From NCBI GenBank assembly GCA_934273635.1, contig CAKQSV010000006.1:1-64000 (forward strand): DNA of 64,000 nt, given 5' to 3'. The notes below the pieces were generated by a model. That model had not been told where the DNA came from and searched no databases. It worked only from the letters and a program-made list of their open reading frames with translations. Origin of the DNA: an uncultured Alphaproteobacteria bacterium. Lineage in GTDB: Bacteria > Pseudomonadota > Alphaproteobacteria > RF32 > CAG-239. Positions 1-8,521 of this stretch are shown here, piece by piece (position 1 is the first letter of the stretch; each line of letters opens with the position of its first letter). The position numbers were made by a program, and so were the translations under genes.

Positions 1-142
1 GAACGACCCGTTTACGGGTAAGTAGTAACAAATTGCGTCTGGCAGACATTTGAGTGCCCCGTTCAGGGGTGGCCAGTGGTAAAGGCTTCTAGCCGTCAAG
101 GAAGAACCACGCGTTTTACGCGTGGGTTCCTTTTATTTAAAG
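1..142 (+). mobile_element. Probable right end of an IS200/IS605-type (TnpB) element
   Basis: The first codons (ERPVYG, then stop at 19-21) could be the tail of a coding region cut by the window edge. Behind it lie several short hairpins (around 57-68 and 86-97), ending in a strong stem at 104-129 with arms GAACCACGCG and CGCGTGGGTTC, followed by TTTT. A chain of hairpins closing in an imperfect palindrome just after the stop is typical of tnpB right ends, where the omega RNA scaffold is made. The identity of the truncated protein is not proven; a plain gene end plus terminator is the alternative. Confidence 0.4.
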
Positions 143-281
143 AATTTATCAAATCAAAAGGTTTTCTAAGGTTATACGAGATTTGCTTATCCTTAATTTG
201 CAAGTTCGAAAGTAAAAGTTTTAAATTTGCAGGTTTTCGCAATTCCCTTTTGAAATGCGAACATTTTAAGTAAACATATCT

Positions 282-440
282 ATGCCACCTGATGGTCATG
301 AGGCTCGTTATACGTCGGCCGTTTCTCCTGATACATTAAATAAAGAAGGGATAACCGAGCTGTATTTCTTTAAAAATACTGAAAAAAAACACTATACTAT
401 AATGGAAAAGATCATAGTTTTCAAGGTCGGGTATCAGTAA
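282..440 (+). CDS. Possible 52-aa small protein or gene remnant
   Basis: An open frame from ATG 282 to TAA 438-440 encodes a charged peptide beginning MPPDGHEARYTS and ending IVFKVGYQ. No good ribosome binding site precedes the ATG and an in-frame stop lies at 267-269. It may be the decayed 3' end of a gene disrupted by the neighbouring element, or chance. I do not recognise it. Confidence 0.2.
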   Translation: MPPDGHEARYTSAVSPDTLNKEGITELYFFKNTEKKHYTIMEKIIVFKVGYQ

Positions 441-463
441 GCGGAAATTAATTTTAATTACTC

Positions 464-492
464 TTGACACCTTTTTATGAAAATATTATATT
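464..492 (+). promoter_or_regulatory. Promoter of the toxin-antitoxin operon
   Basis: TTGACA at 464-469 is followed after 17 bases by TTATAT (487-492). The DNA between here and the ATG at 531 is extremely AT-rich, with repeated AATAT/ATATT words that could be the antitoxin's operator, as Phd/YefM proteins usually repress their own operon. A GGAG at 519-522 serves the antitoxin start. Confidence 0.5.
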
Positions 493-530
493 TAATATAT
501 AATTTGATATTCAATATGGAGTCTTTTTAG

Positions 531-839
531 ATGTTTAATTTTGTTAAAGATATTTGTTCTATTACTGATTTTAAGAAAAATTCAGGGACAATACTTAATC
601 GTGTGATTCAAGAGAAAGCCCCAACAGTGTTGACCTTAAATGGCTCTTCTGCGGCTGTGGTTGTTGATGTTGAAACTTATCAAGCTTTGTTAGAGGCTGT
701 TGAATATGCCCAAGTTCTCAAATCCGTTGAACAAGGTATCCAAGAGGTCAAAGCAGGACAAGCTGTTTCGGCTGACAGTGTTTTTGATAAAATGCGTACA
801 ATGCTAAATGACAGAAAGAAAGCTCAGTCTAATGCCTAA
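531..839 (+). CDS. Phd/YefM-family antitoxin
   Basis: This 102-aa protein is a type II antitoxin of the Phd/YefM fold. The N-terminal part (about residues 8-60) has the family pattern: SITDFKKN, then VIQEKAPTVLTLNGSSAAVVVDVETYQAL, here split across the conserved region that tells the cell a target sequence is left to its partner. It should bind its own promoter through the N-terminus and neutralise the toxin through the polar C-terminus (residues 70-102). ATG 531 has a GGAG 8 bases upstream. The stop overlaps the start of the toxin gene by 8 bases, so the two are translationally coupled. The neighbouring mobile-element end fits an accessory module. The pairing is confident; which subfamily is not. 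Confidence 0.85.
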   Translation: MFNFVKDICSITDFKKNSGTILNRVIQEKAPTVLTLNGSSAAVVVDVETYQALLEAVEYAQVLKSVEQGIQEVKAGQAVSADSVFDKMRTMLNDRKKAQSNA

Positions 840-1131
840 ATCATATAAAGTCGTTTTTGCTCCATCGGCTGAGATGGAGATGTTAAGTATTTACGGTTAT
901 ATTTTGAATGATTCCGTTAAAAACGCCGAAATCTGGTTGGCTAAATTTCAAGAAGCGTGTCAGTCTTTATCAATGTTTCCTGAACGCAACCCTGAGTTTC
1001 GTTTTGCGTCTGTTCCATCAAGACAAATGATTTTCAACCGCAATATCCGTGTTATTTACACCATTTTTGAGGATACGGTTGCGATTACGCATTGTTACAG
1101 ATGTGAGCAGAACATTGCAGAGCCTCTCTAA
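832..1131 (+). CDS. RelE/ParE-family toxin
   Basis: The predicted product is 99 aa, beginning MPKSYKVVFAP, and has the compact RelE/ParE layout: an opening beta strand, two helices (residues 12-50), then strands around RQMIFNRNIRVIYTIFEDTVAI. In this family the partner is either an mRNA endonuclease acting on the ribosome or a gyrase poison; the sequence alone does not separate these. I chose ATG 832 rather than the in-frame ATG at 808, because 832 overlaps the antitoxin stop (TAA 837-839) in the usual coupled arrangement and gives a normal N-terminus. The gene ends opposite a small minus-strand open frame. Confidence 0.82.
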   Translation: MPKSYKVVFAPSAEMEMLSIYGYILNDSVKNAEIWLAKFQEACQSLSMFPERNPEFRFASVPSRQMIFNRNIRVIYTIFEDTVAITHCYRCEQNIAEPL

Positions 1132-1213
1132 CCTTCTCAAAACGTTTAATTTCCTCATAACGCTCTAAAGTGGCTTGATAGTAGTCCAAGGTAAGTAATA
1201 GTTCGAGATTCAT
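1085..1213 (-). pseudogene. Coding-like remnant, 42 codons
   Basis: The minus strand keeps an open frame with strongly protein-like content: MNLELLLTLDYYQATLERYE, followed by an amphipathic, charged helix and stop at 1085-1087. It overlaps the last 47 bases of the toxin gene in antiparallel and has no good ribosome binding site. The frame can also be read upstream through the hairpin at 1229-1264. It may be the end of an older gene cut by insertion of the toxin-antitoxin module. Family not recognised. Confidence 0.25.
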
Positions 1214-1228
1214 CGCATTGGTTTCACC

Positions 1229-1264
1229 ATAACAAAACCCTCCCTTAGCGGAGGGTTTTGTTAT
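1229..1264 (+). terminator. Terminator of the toxin-antitoxin operon
   Basis: A perfect stem with arms AACAAAACCCTCC and GGAGGGTTTTGTT (1231-1243 and 1250-1262) carries T-rich and A-rich flanks, so it can end transcription on either strand. Confidence 0.8.
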
Positions 1265-1682
1265 GTGTATTTCTTAAATGAGAAATTGAACACATATTAT
1301 CGCCGGCGGTATTATGGGCTGGAGGAAAGAAAACAACCCTGTGAGTTGTTTTCTGACGACAGGCGAAGTTTTGTTAGATTGCAAGACCTGCGACAGCCGG
1401 TTTTGCCAATCGTTACAAAACGAGTGACCGCAGCGAGTTAGTATTGCGATTACACGCAATGCTTACAAGCCAGACAAATCCCGTTGGGATCACCAATCGC
1501 AACACCCTCGATTTTCGAGGGTGTTTTTTGTTGACCCTAGGGATTTGAACCCAAGGTTCTCAATTCCGACTAAAACTTGGTTCTACGTCAAGGTAAGGGG
1601 CAAAAGCAGTATCCAAGATTATACAAAAAGAATATAATCTCCCCAGACACAAGAAAAGCCTTGGAAAACCAAGGCTTTGAAG
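1265..1682. other. Gene-free stretch with hairpins and tRNA-like fragments
   Basis: No convincing gene is visible. A hairpin lies at about 1328-1351 (GAAAACAAC / GTTGTTTTC). At 1474-1496 the plus strand reads like a tRNA 3' end (AAATCCCGTTGGGATCACCA). At 1530-1560 the minus strand carries a T-arm-like GGGTTCAAATCCC followed by TAGGGTCA. These look like decayed tRNA 3' ends, possibly scars of integration, flanking the terminator at 1501-1529. Confidence 0.35.
1501..1529 (+). terminator. Rho-independent terminator-like hairpin
   Basis: Arms ACACCCTCG and CGAGGGTGT with loop ATTTT are followed by TTTTT. It directly follows the tRNA-like fragment on the plus strand, so it may be the terminator of a former tRNA gene. 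Confidence 0.6.
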
Positions 1683-1759
1683 TGGCGCGCTCCGGGCGAT
1701 TCGAACGCCCGACCCACAGCTTAGAAGGCTGTTGCTCTATCCTGCTGAGCTAGGAGCGC
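1683..1759 (-). tRNA. tRNA-Arg (anticodon TCT)
   Basis: The minus strand folds as a full cloverleaf: acceptor GCGCTCC/GGAGCGC, D arm AGCTCAGCAGGATAGAGC, anticodon arm with CTTCTAA loop (TCT, reads AGA), T arm GGGCG TTCGAAT CGCCC, and an encoded CCA at 1683-1685. It decodes arginine AGA/AGG codons. No duplicated 3' end is seen close by on the same strand. Confidence 0.97.
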
Positions 1760-1825
1760 ACAATATTAACAAATGGAAAGATAAACTTTTTTTCGCACAT
1801 GTCAAGCAATAATTTATAAAGGCAC

Positions 1826-1873
1826 AAAAAAAGCGTCGAGCCTTGTTCCAATTCAGCTCAAACGCTTTTTTTC
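1826..1873 (-). terminator. Terminator downstream of the 1875-2273 gene
   Basis: On the minus strand AAAAAAAGCGT...GCTCGACGCTTTTTTT forms a stem just after the stop codon of the 132-aa gene; the A and T tracts make it usable in both directions. Confidence 0.65.
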
Positions 1874-1874
1874 T

Positions 1875-2273
1875 CTAGACACATAACCGCCTTTTCAGTG
1901 AACGAGAGAATCGGTCGCTGATGCGGACGGTGCGGTCAAAATTAATCGTACTCATGAACGAGTAATAATACACCGGCGAGTTATTATCATCAGCCTGCAA
2001 AACAAAATTTCCTTTATTTTTGCGTTCCTTAAAGGTTTTGATATCGCAAGGGTCTTCAAGACGGCGCAACAACTGATCATAACTCACAACCTGAATGTTG
2101 TCCCAACAGACAAATGTTCGGACTTCACTGTTTAACTCATCGTCAATACAAACGACATAGTTAAATTTTTTCTCCGTAGCGGCAACAAAAGCATCACTGA
2201 AATTATCAAATTCCGTACACGCAGCACCGCCAAAGCAATTTCCGATCTGAAAAGATCTTCCAAATTTTTTCAT
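1875..2273 (-). CDS. Hypothetical protein, 132 aa
   Basis: I do not recognise a family. The protein has no signal peptide and no membrane segment. The N-terminus is glycine/cysteine-rich (GNCFGGAACTEFDNFSDAF), the middle is acidic (VVCIDDELNSEVRTF), and the C-terminus is basic (RISDRFSRSLKRRLCV), with five cysteines spread along the length. The ATG at 2273 lacks a clear Shine-Dalgarno, so the start is uncertain. It lies downstream of the uracil-DNA glycosylase gene on the same strand with an 85-base AT-rich gap, and ends in its own terminator, so it could be cotranscribed. A cytoplasmic protein of unknown role is all that can be said. Confidence 0.55.
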   Translation of the reverse strand: MKKFGRSFQIGNCFGGAACTEFDNFSDAFVAATEKKFNYVVCIDDELNSEVRTFVCWDNIQVVSYDQLLRRLEDPCDIKTFKERKNKGNFVLQADDNNSPVYYYSFMSTINFDRTVRISDRFSRSLKRRLCV

Positions 2274-2358
2274 ATTCTATGGTTTTTAATTTATTAATAA
2301 TAATTTATCGAAATACTTATACTTCTTTTTTGGACAAAAATCAATATTTTTTTGCTAT

Positions 2359-2991
2359 TTAAATTAAAGTTTTCACTTTTTTTATGATGTTATCAAACAT
2401 TTCTTCTGTCAAAACACCGGTATTGATATTATAACGCGAGGTGTGATAGGAGTTAAGCATATACAAATTATGGCAGATCAGTTGGTGCACCGCCCCGTGA
2501 GCAAACTTAAATTGCGACTTTTTATACCCCAAAACCCCAAGCACAGCGTTATGCGCCACGGCGCCAAGGGTCAAAATCACCTTCAGGTTAGGCATATCCC
2601 CGATTTCAGCAATCAGGTATTCGCCGCAATTTTTCACCTCATCGCCGGTCACCTTGTTTTGCGGCGGCACGCAACGCACCGAATTGGTCACCCGCACGTT
2701 AATCAATCTAAACCCATCATCTTTGCGTTTTTGATAATCTCCTGCCGCAAAACCATTGTTTTTCAAAATCGGATAGAGCACATCTCCGGCATAATCGTTG
2801 GTGAACGGACGATTGGTCTGATTGGCGCCGTTCAACCCCGGAGCCAAGCCCACCACCAAAATTTGCGCCGACAGGTCGCCAAACGGCTCAACCGGCCCGT
2901 TATAATAATTTGGAAACTTCTGCTCGTTTTGGCGGCGAAACTCAAGCAGCCGCGGGCACTTAGGGCACGACTTATCCGGACAAATAAACAT
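2359..2991 (-). CDS. Uracil-DNA glycosylase, family 5 (UDGb type)
   Basis: This 210-aa enzyme removes uracil and other damaged bases from DNA, starting base excision repair. Motif A reads GLAPGLNGANQTNRPFTND, with the family 5 form that lacks the usual catalytic aspartate of families 1 and 4. The second active-site motif is NSYHTSRYNINTG near residue 180. Cysteines 4, 9 and 12 (CPDKSCPKC) plus the one in SVRCVPPQNK are the ligands of the [4Fe-4S] cluster known from families 4 and 5. ATG 2991 follows AAGGAG at a good distance. Length is normal. A family 4 enzyme is the alternative, but the NxNTG motif favours family 5. Confidence 0.88.
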   Translation of the reverse strand: MFICPDKSCPKCPRLLEFRRQNEQKFPNYYNGPVEPFGDLSAQILVVGLAPGLNGANQTNRPFTNDYAGDVLYPILKNNGFAAGDYQKRKDDGFRLINVRVTNSVRCVPPQNKVTGDEVKNCGEYLIAEIGDMPNLKVILTLGAVAHNAVLGVLGYKKSQFKFAHGAVHQLICHNLYMLNSYHTSRYNINTGVLTEEMFDNIIKKVKTLI

Positions 2992-3119
2992 CTCTCTCTC
3001 CTTTAATACTTATGTTGAGGATAGCACATATTTTTTTTTGCACACTCTTTAAATCAAATTATCCAAAGTTATATAACTCTCTGACTACCTCATAAATTAT
3101 TTATAAAATGGAGTTTAAC

Positions 3120-3701
3120 ATGAACAGAAAAGTAATTTTATTGGCCGGTGCGGCTATGTTTATGGCTTTTTCCGCCAACGCAATGGATATTAATCCATAT
3201 ATCGGCTTGGATTATGTGTATAGTAAAGCCAGTTTCAAAAATGACAAAATTTCAAGCTATTCAACCAGTAATCTTAGAGACGAATATAATTCCGGCATGG
3301 TCAGCCTTGGTATGAAACCGGCGGAATACTTCAGTCTTGAGGCATTTTTCCAACAATCGGACAAGCAGGAAGGCGCCAGAATTTATGAAGCCAACGGAAA
3401 TACTCACAAGATAAAATCAGAATTTTATTCTTATGGTCTTGACGCCTACGGTTATATGCCGATTGGCTGTGATGGTTTCAACCTGTTGGGTACGGTCGGT
3501 TTGGCCAACTACAACCTCAAAATCAAATCCAACGGTGGCTCTGTTGACAAACAAACTCTCGGCTACCGTGCCGGTATTGGTGCGCAATATGACCTTAACG
3601 ACAACTGGGCGGTCAGAGTTGTGGGTCGATACAGCTATATTCACTCCAAATATATGGATGATTTGAAGGAAGTTACCGCCGGTATCCGTTATACCTTTTA
3701 A
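3120..3701 (+). CDS. Outer-membrane beta-barrel protein
   Basis: The 193-aa product starts with a signal peptide, MNRKVILLAGAAMFMAFSANA, cleaved before MDINPYIG. The rest has the alternating pattern of an eight-stranded OmpA-like or porin-family barrel: GLDYVYSKASF, LGMKPAEYFSLEAFFQQS, GLDAYGYMPI, LLGTVGLANYNLKI, LGYRAGIGAQYDL and a terminal strand VTAGIRYTF ending in phenylalanine, the signal for barrel assembly. ATG 3120 is preceded by GGAG at 3110-3113 and is preferred to the ATG at 3108. It is a single gene with its own terminator. The role could be structural or adhesive; the sequence does not tell. Confidence 0.85.
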   Translation: MNRKVILLAGAAMFMAFSANAMDINPYIGLDYVYSKASFKNDKISSYSTSNLRDEYNSGMVSLGMKPAEYFSLEAFFQQSDKQEGARIYEANGNTHKIKSEFYSYGLDAYGYMPIGCDGFNLLGTVGLANYNLKIKSNGGSVDKQTLGYRAGIGAQYDLNDNWAVRVVGRYSYIHSKYMDDLKEVTAGIRYTF

Positions 3702-3723
3702 CGCGGTTCCGCATCCTCAGCCC

Positions 3724-3756
3724 AAACTGCACCTCCACACTTGAGGTGCAGTTTTT
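3724..3756 (+). terminator. Terminator of the barrel protein gene
   Basis: Arms AAACTGCACCTC and GAGGTGCAGTTT with a 7-base loop and a T run, 23 bases after the stop codon. Confidence 0.9.
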
Positions 3757-3834
3757 GTTGGGAGTAAAGAGAGAACTTGACTTTGACAACAACGAGTCCA
3801 CGGCACAATCAAAGCAATCCAGCCCCTCCTCGTT

Positions 3835-3873
3835 CGTCATTGCGAGTTCGTCTTACGAACGAAACAATCCAGT
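3835..3873. repeat. Dispersed CGTCATTGCGAG repeat, copy 1
   Basis: CGTCATTGCGAG...AACAATCCAG is a diverged copy of the short repeat found four more times or in arrays in this window (8265, 10162, 25816). Its centre carries a small hairpin, GTTCGTCTTACGAAC. It lies between two convergent genes. Confidence 0.75.
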
Positions 3874-3893
3874 CGACCCATAGAAGCCTTATA

Positions 3894-3966
3894 CTCCCTC
3901 TCTAAATTTTTAGAGAGGGGTGAAAACCATAGCAACTTGTTGCTTGTGTTTTCGGGGTGAGTTTAA
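3894..3966. repeat. 72-bp composite palindromic repeat, copy 1
   Basis: It opens with a perfect palindrome, CCCTCTCTAAATTTTTAGAG (to 3919), then an imperfect stem, and closes with CGGGGTGAGTTTAA. A second copy with the same two ends lies at 25709-25780, also next to the CGTCATTGCGAG repeat. Only bases 3967-3998 separate it from the next gene. Confidence 0.6.
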
Positions 3967-3998
3967 AGTAAGGGAAAGCCTCAAAATTCAGATTTCCC

Positions 3999-5444
3999 TC
4001 ACCTCGGGGAGAAAGACAGAACAGGCGTCACGTTATAATGAAAACTTTTCGGCCAGCAATAAATAGTCGCCTCAGCCCTAAAACAGGAGTCTGAGGAACC
4101 CCATTCATTAGATGTCCAAGTATCAAATGAATCATGATAGCGGTTTGATCCATGCGCCAAATTATACATCAGGTATTTGTTTTCATACAACAGCTCTGCT
4201 TCACCGATAGAAAACAGATACCACTCGCCGGCCTTACATATACTATGATTGCAATTTGCCGGCTCATAAGTTATGGCACTGGTGAACGCCGGATACTTAT
4301 AGTTGGCATTTGACCGCGCAAAATTTATAATCCAGTTGGTGCGGTATTTCCCCTCAAAGTCATTTTTATTTGCACCAGGATTCGCCAACGGCGTGTCTAT
4401 GGCTTGAGCGGCGTCAGCACTCCAACTAAAATACGCCCACGGACGGTTAGCCGCCACCAGGGTTTTGTTGAGTTTAGCATCCGGCAGGTGGAAAATTATT
4501 CCGATTTGCTGCCCGTCAATCACAGCATAATCCCCAACTCGACAATTAGCGGTTTTGGTCTTGCACGACCACTCGTTATATTTACGCTTGTAGACCGTGC
4601 CATCGTCAGCGGTGTAGCTGACTTCTTTTACCTCGTTCACACAATCGCCAATCTCACAGTTTTTGGCGCAAACCGCGTTGACCAACGTATACCCCTTGTT
4701 GCTGCAACCCCCGTTCGTCAACGCATTACCCTGACTGTCCACACCGGTGTAGCGGTAATAGGTGTTGCCGCCGATTTTGCAGGTTTTGGTCAATCCTCGG
4801 TCTTCTTCCAGATTCGGATTACCCATATACGGATAATCTTTAATCTCACAAGACGACAGCTCGCAACGCCCACTGCTCAAATACCAACCATCGTTGCAAC
4901 TCTTATAACCAAACCACGTGCCATCTTTGTCAACGCAGTTATCAACCTCGCCCGCCAAATCTCCAGGGTGGCTCGAATACGGATATTTATTGACCTTGTC
5001 GCAACCCACATCGCATTTGTCATTTTGAAAACGACTGCTGTCTTTGCATTTTTTAATTTTATAATACCAAACTTCTTTTAAGGTACCGCCTGACTTCTCC
5101 CAACCGGCACGACACCCGAGCGCGGCGGCTGATTCCGTCTGTTCGGGAACAAAATCTCCGTCAATATGCGCGCTCAACGGCTGACCGTCAGACATTGTTT
5201 GAGCAAAGTCGCTTTCTTTAAGCGGATAACCGCGGCAAGAGTTAATAATGCACGCCACCTTTTTGTTGTTCACCGAATAAAAAGGACACAGCAACGGCAT
5301 AGCCTTTTGCGCCAAGCACTCGTCAAAATCAACTGTGTAGCCAAGGCTCTCGCAATCAGCTTTATCCTCGGGCACCAGTGCCGCCCAAGCCGGAGAAGAC
5401 ATTGCCAAACCCGCAATTACGCTGCTGTATAATATGGTTTTCAT
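3999..5444 (-). CDS. Cysteine-rich exported protein with a DUF1566-like C-terminus
   Basis: The 481-aa product has a signal peptide (MKTILYSSVIAGLAMSSPAWA). Residues 25-290 hold over 30 cysteines in repeated units where a cysteine precedes a short aromatic/glycine stretch (CRAGWEKSGG, CNDGWYLSSGRC, CSNKGYTLVNAVC), suggesting many disulfides. Residues 300-481 are poor in repeats and contain GEWYLFSIGEAELLYENKYL and WTSNEWGSSDSCFRA, which resemble the Fib-succ-major/DUF1566 lectin-like domain of cell-surface proteins. The start is ATG 5444; a GTG at 5447 is also in frame behind AGGGGAGGG. It follows the 895-aa gene by 15 bases and is probably cotranscribed with it. Function unknown; a surface or periplasmic location is inferred. 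Confidence 0.7.
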   Translation of the reverse strand: MKTILYSSVIAGLAMSSPAWAALVPEDKADCESLGYTVDFDECLAQKAMPLLCPFYSVNNKKVACIINSCRGYPLKESDFAQTMSDGQPLSAHIDGDFVPEQTESAAALGCRAGWEKSGGTLKEVWYYKIKKCKDSSRFQNDKCDVGCDKVNKYPYSSHPGDLAGEVDNCVDKDGTWFGYKSCNDGWYLSSGRCELSSCEIKDYPYMGNPNLEEDRGLTKTCKIGGNTYYRYTGVDSQGNALTNGGCSNKGYTLVNAVCAKNCEIGDCVNEVKEVSYTADDGTVYKRKYNEWSCKTKTANCRVGDYAVIDGQQIGIIFHLPDAKLNKTLVAANRPWAYFSWSADAAQAIDTPLANPGANKNDFEGKYRTNWIINFARSNANYKYPAFTSAITYEPANCNHSICKAGEWYLFSIGEAELLYENKYLMYNLAHGSNRYHDSFDTWTSNEWGSSDSCFRAEATIYCWPKSFHYNVTPVLSFSPR

Positions 5445-5459
5445 CACTTTGCCCTCCCC

Positions 5460-8147
5460 TTAATATGTCAACATCAATACCGGCGTTGCCCAGTACGACC
5501 CGCTCTTCGACACCGATGGCAACGCGGTCACATAGTTAATATACGGCGCATTGTTTGCGTCGGTTTCCACACCATACCAAGCGCCGGATAAAACACCGTG
5601 AAATACATTACTGATAACTTGTTGCTGAATACCTTCCATCGTGGTTGGCAAATGCCACTTGCCCTTACCAAACGTCGCATCGCTTTCTTTGCTTGTACCC
5701 TTGTAAGAATCAGGCACATAACTTGCGGCATAAGCCATGGCATCGTTCCAATTCATCAATTTGCTGCCGATAGCCGCCACGCCGATTTTGCGCAACGAAG
5801 AATTTCGATGATATGTCGCGGCGTTGTAATATATCCACCCGACCTTATATCCGTCTTTGTCATACAAAATATCGTGCAGGTTGCATTTGGACAGGTCGCT
5901 CACTGAACACGAGGTATAGCAAAGCGCTCCTTTCAACGTATAGCCGCTCGGGCACTGAGAAAAACCGTTATAATACCCGTTCCATACAACTGCCGTACGC
6001 ATCAGATATCTGCCGTGCGTGGTATAAAGCCCGTTCTTTTTGGTTGGGGATAAGTTAGAGACATGATAACAGAGTTTGCAGGCCTCTTCCTTGCCGGTCA
6101 AACAACCTTCCGTCACCAAGGCGCAAACAGAATCATCGCCTAATTTTTCGCCGGTCGGTGACTTGCAATGCTTATACTGGCTGATACAATGCGTACCGTT
6201 ATTTCTATCAAATGACGCAGCTGGATCACCCAATTTTTTAAGAATAAAATTAAGATAATAAACCTCAACAGTATCGCCAATATAGTTAGGATGCGGATAA
6301 GATTGATACCCCTTAATACACTTACCTTTGGTATTAGTAGAGGTTCCTGCCTGCGCACCAATATAACAAGCGTCATAACCATAATACGTTCCCTCGGCGT
6401 CCGTGCAAGACGTCGTCACACCGTATTGCCCCTCACCAAATCCGACATGTGCGTAATTGTCGCTCTCGTCAATATTACTTTTGAAGAACAAATCCGAGCC
6501 AAACGGCAGCCAGGTGCGACCGGTGCCAAGCTCATCTTTGCGGATGCACACGCACTTGCGGGCATTGCTCGGGTCTTGCATCCACATCCCGCCACTTGCC
6601 GCGTCGCTCTTGCAACCATTATAGCCAAAATACGCCCGATAACCCAACGCCGCGCTCGGGTCGCCCTGATAGCAATATTCCAAATTTCCTTGGTCACTAC
6701 CGGGGTTTTGCTCATAAGGGTACAATGTACGGTTGCAGATATTCACCACGCACTTGCCGTTCACCATTTTATAACCCAGTTTGCAACAGTGGTTACTATC
6801 ACCCTTGTCGCTATCGTCATAATTTTGACAATTACCCACATATACACCGTCGCGCCAACAACCGTTACAATCGGTGGTCACAGTATTGCCGTTGGCATCT
6901 TTATAAGTTGATTCCTGATAGCGGCAACGTATGCCTTTGCTCTCGTCATAGTTCAGGCAATATTTGACATTGGCGCCCGCATTGCACACCGCCGCGGTCG
7001 ATACATCATAACCCGTGCAATACTTACTCTCACTGCACCAAACCTTACTGCTGTCACTCGGACAATGGATAATGGTATAAACACTGCTGACCTCATCCGA
7101 GCCATAACAGTCATCGACCGATTTGGTATAACCTTGCGCCTCGCAATCATTATAGGCATCATCGGCATATTCGCCGGAATTAGCACCTACGGTTAAAATC
7201 CCTCGGCATAACTTGCCTTTCAGCTCCTCATCGGTTTCTTTTAAGGTTGCGCCGTCGTTTTCATACAAACAGTGCCATACGTTACCATATAAATAGTCGT
7301 CAATATTAGTCTCGGAAGTCTTAGTACACAGGCTTTCGCAGTTGCTCTCGGTGGTGTAGTTCAGACCATTGCGCTTGCACACATTATCCACATTTATCAA
7401 CTTGCCGTCCGAGCAAACAGTATCGTAATGCGAGGCGCAGGTGCAACTTTCATACCTGTTCACCACGCCTTTGCTGCTTTGCACACGACAGCTCTTACCC
7501 AACCCGACTTCGTGATTGTTGGCGTCGCACTCTTGATAAGAGTTCGGACAACACCCGCTGTAATAACTGATGTCTTGACCTTGCGCATTGGGCGCAACAC
7601 AAACATCGCTGACATCAAATTCCCCGCCCAAACCGCAGGTGGTGTTGTCTGAATTGCTGTAAGGATACCTCGCCCTATCGCACGAGCAACGATATTTTTT
7701 GCTCCCGTCATAATAGCAGAAATCATTAAGAGAAGTAGAATTATTAGTGCAAGCGTCCGGCGACAATGCGGTGTAAAGATTGCTGTTGCAACATCCGGTA
7801 GTGTAACCATCGGCACCGGCAACGCTCTTCATTGAACTTTCGGCACTGCAAAGCCTGCTCGGTTTCATGGCTCCGGTGCATTTAGAAACCGGAATCACAT
7901 ATCCCATTGAGGCGCATTGCGTCTTAACGTCAATCTCCCCCGACTTAAAATCGAGCTTGCTGTCCGATTGTAAAAAACTCACACTCGCATATTTGGTATA
8001 TGAAGTTGTAGGTTTTGACCTGAACTCAAGGTTGGGTTTGATTCGATTATTTACGAGGTATGTGGATGAGTCAGATTGGTGCGCCTCCGCCGGCCATAAA
8101 AAACACAAGCCAAAACCCAGAGATAAAATACACCAAAGTATTCTCAT
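5460..8147 (-). CDS. Large cysteine-rich exported protein
   Basis: The 895-aa protein begins with a signal peptide (MRILWCILSLGFGLCFLWPAEA). About 75 cysteines follow in loosely repeated units such as CNNSTSLNDFCYYDG, CSCDRARYPYSNSDNTTC, CKLGYKMVNGKC and CPSGYTLKGALC. The C-terminal ~170 residues again look DUF1566-like (GWIYYNAATYHRN, KGKWHLPTTMEGIQQQV, SGSYWATPVLMLTY). ATG 8147 has GAGG six bases upstream and gives a standard signal peptide, so it is preferred to the in-frame ATGs at 8168 and 8159. It leads a two-gene unit with the 481-aa paralogue. Export and disulfide bonding are inferred; the biological role is unknown. Confidence 0.7.
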   Translation of the reverse strand: MRILWCILSLGFGLCFLWPAEAHQSDSSTYLVNNRIKPNLEFRSKPTTSYTKYASVSFLQSDSKLDFKSGEIDVKTQCASMGYVIPVSKCTGAMKPSRLCSAESSMKSVAGADGYTTGCCNSNLYTALSPDACTNNSTSLNDFCYYDGSKKYRCSCDRARYPYSNSDNTTCGLGGEFDVSDVCVAPNAQGQDISYYSGCCPNSYQECDANNHEVGLGKSCRVQSSKGVVNRYESCTCASHYDTVCSDGKLINVDNVCKRNGLNYTTESNCESLCTKTSETNIDDYLYGNVWHCLYENDGATLKETDEELKGKLCRGILTVGANSGEYADDAYNDCEAQGYTKSVDDCYGSDEVSSVYTIIHCPSDSSKVWCSESKYCTGYDVSTAAVCNAGANVKYCLNYDESKGIRCRYQESTYKDANGNTVTTDCNGCWRDGVYVGNCQNYDDSDKGDSNHCCKLGYKMVNGKCVVNICNRTLYPYEQNPGSDQGNLEYCYQGDPSAALGYRAYFGYNGCKSDAASGGMWMQDPSNARKCVCIRKDELGTGRTWLPFGSDLFFKSNIDESDNYAHVGFGEGQYGVTTSCTDAEGTYYGYDACYIGAQAGTSTNTKGKCIKGYQSYPHPNYIGDTVEVYYLNFILKKLGDPAASFDRNNGTHCISQYKHCKSPTGEKLGDDSVCALVTEGCLTGKEEACKLCYHVSNLSPTKKNGLYTTHGRYLMRTAVVWNGYYNGFSQCPSGYTLKGALCYTSCSVSDLSKCNLHDILYDKDGYKVGWIYYNAATYHRNSSLRKIGVAAIGSKLMNWNDAMAYAASYVPDSYKGTSKESDATFGKGKWHLPTTMEGIQQQVISNVFHGVLSGAWYGVETDANNAPYINYVTALPSVSKSGSYWATPVLMLTY

Positions 8148-8264
8148 AATGCACCTCATTAGAGCCAAATCAAAACCTACGACTCTAACTTATCACAAAT
8201 TTTTTAATCGCGCAACTATTTTTAACAGTCTCTTTTTTTCTGTCTATCACCCCCTGCCCAGAAT

Positions 8265-8293
8265 CGTCATTGCGAGCAAAGCGAAGCAATCCA
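8265..8293. repeat. Dispersed CGTCATTGCGAG repeat, copy 2
   Basis: CGTCATTGCGAGCAAAGCGA followed by AGCAATCCAG, the canonical form of the repeat. It sits in the 374-base divergent gap 8148-8521, which otherwise holds AT-rich promoter-like sequence for both cysteine-rich genes and no gene I can support. Confidence 0.8.
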
Positions 8294-8521
8294 GTCCGAC
8301 AAAGGAATCCTTACCCCTCCCCTTACCTATAATTTTAGAAAAAAAATATCTACAACCCTCATCATATATTGAAATACACTCAATACTATGTTAGACTATA
8401 AGCGTTGGTTTTGATTGTATTGTGTTTTCTTCTACAAGCATTTTTTTGATGCCCCAAACTCATAAACAAAAAAAAATGCAGTGCAGTCAAAACCGACATC
8501 ACATTATTAAGGGGAGAGACC

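Noticed and set aside
1274..1459. Minus-strand open frame of 61 codons
   Set aside because: No ribosome binding site or family resemblance, and it covers hairpins.
1290..1500. A known structured RNA such as 6S, SRP RNA or tmRNA
   Set aside because: Hairpins are present, but none of the conserved cores of these RNAs could be found.
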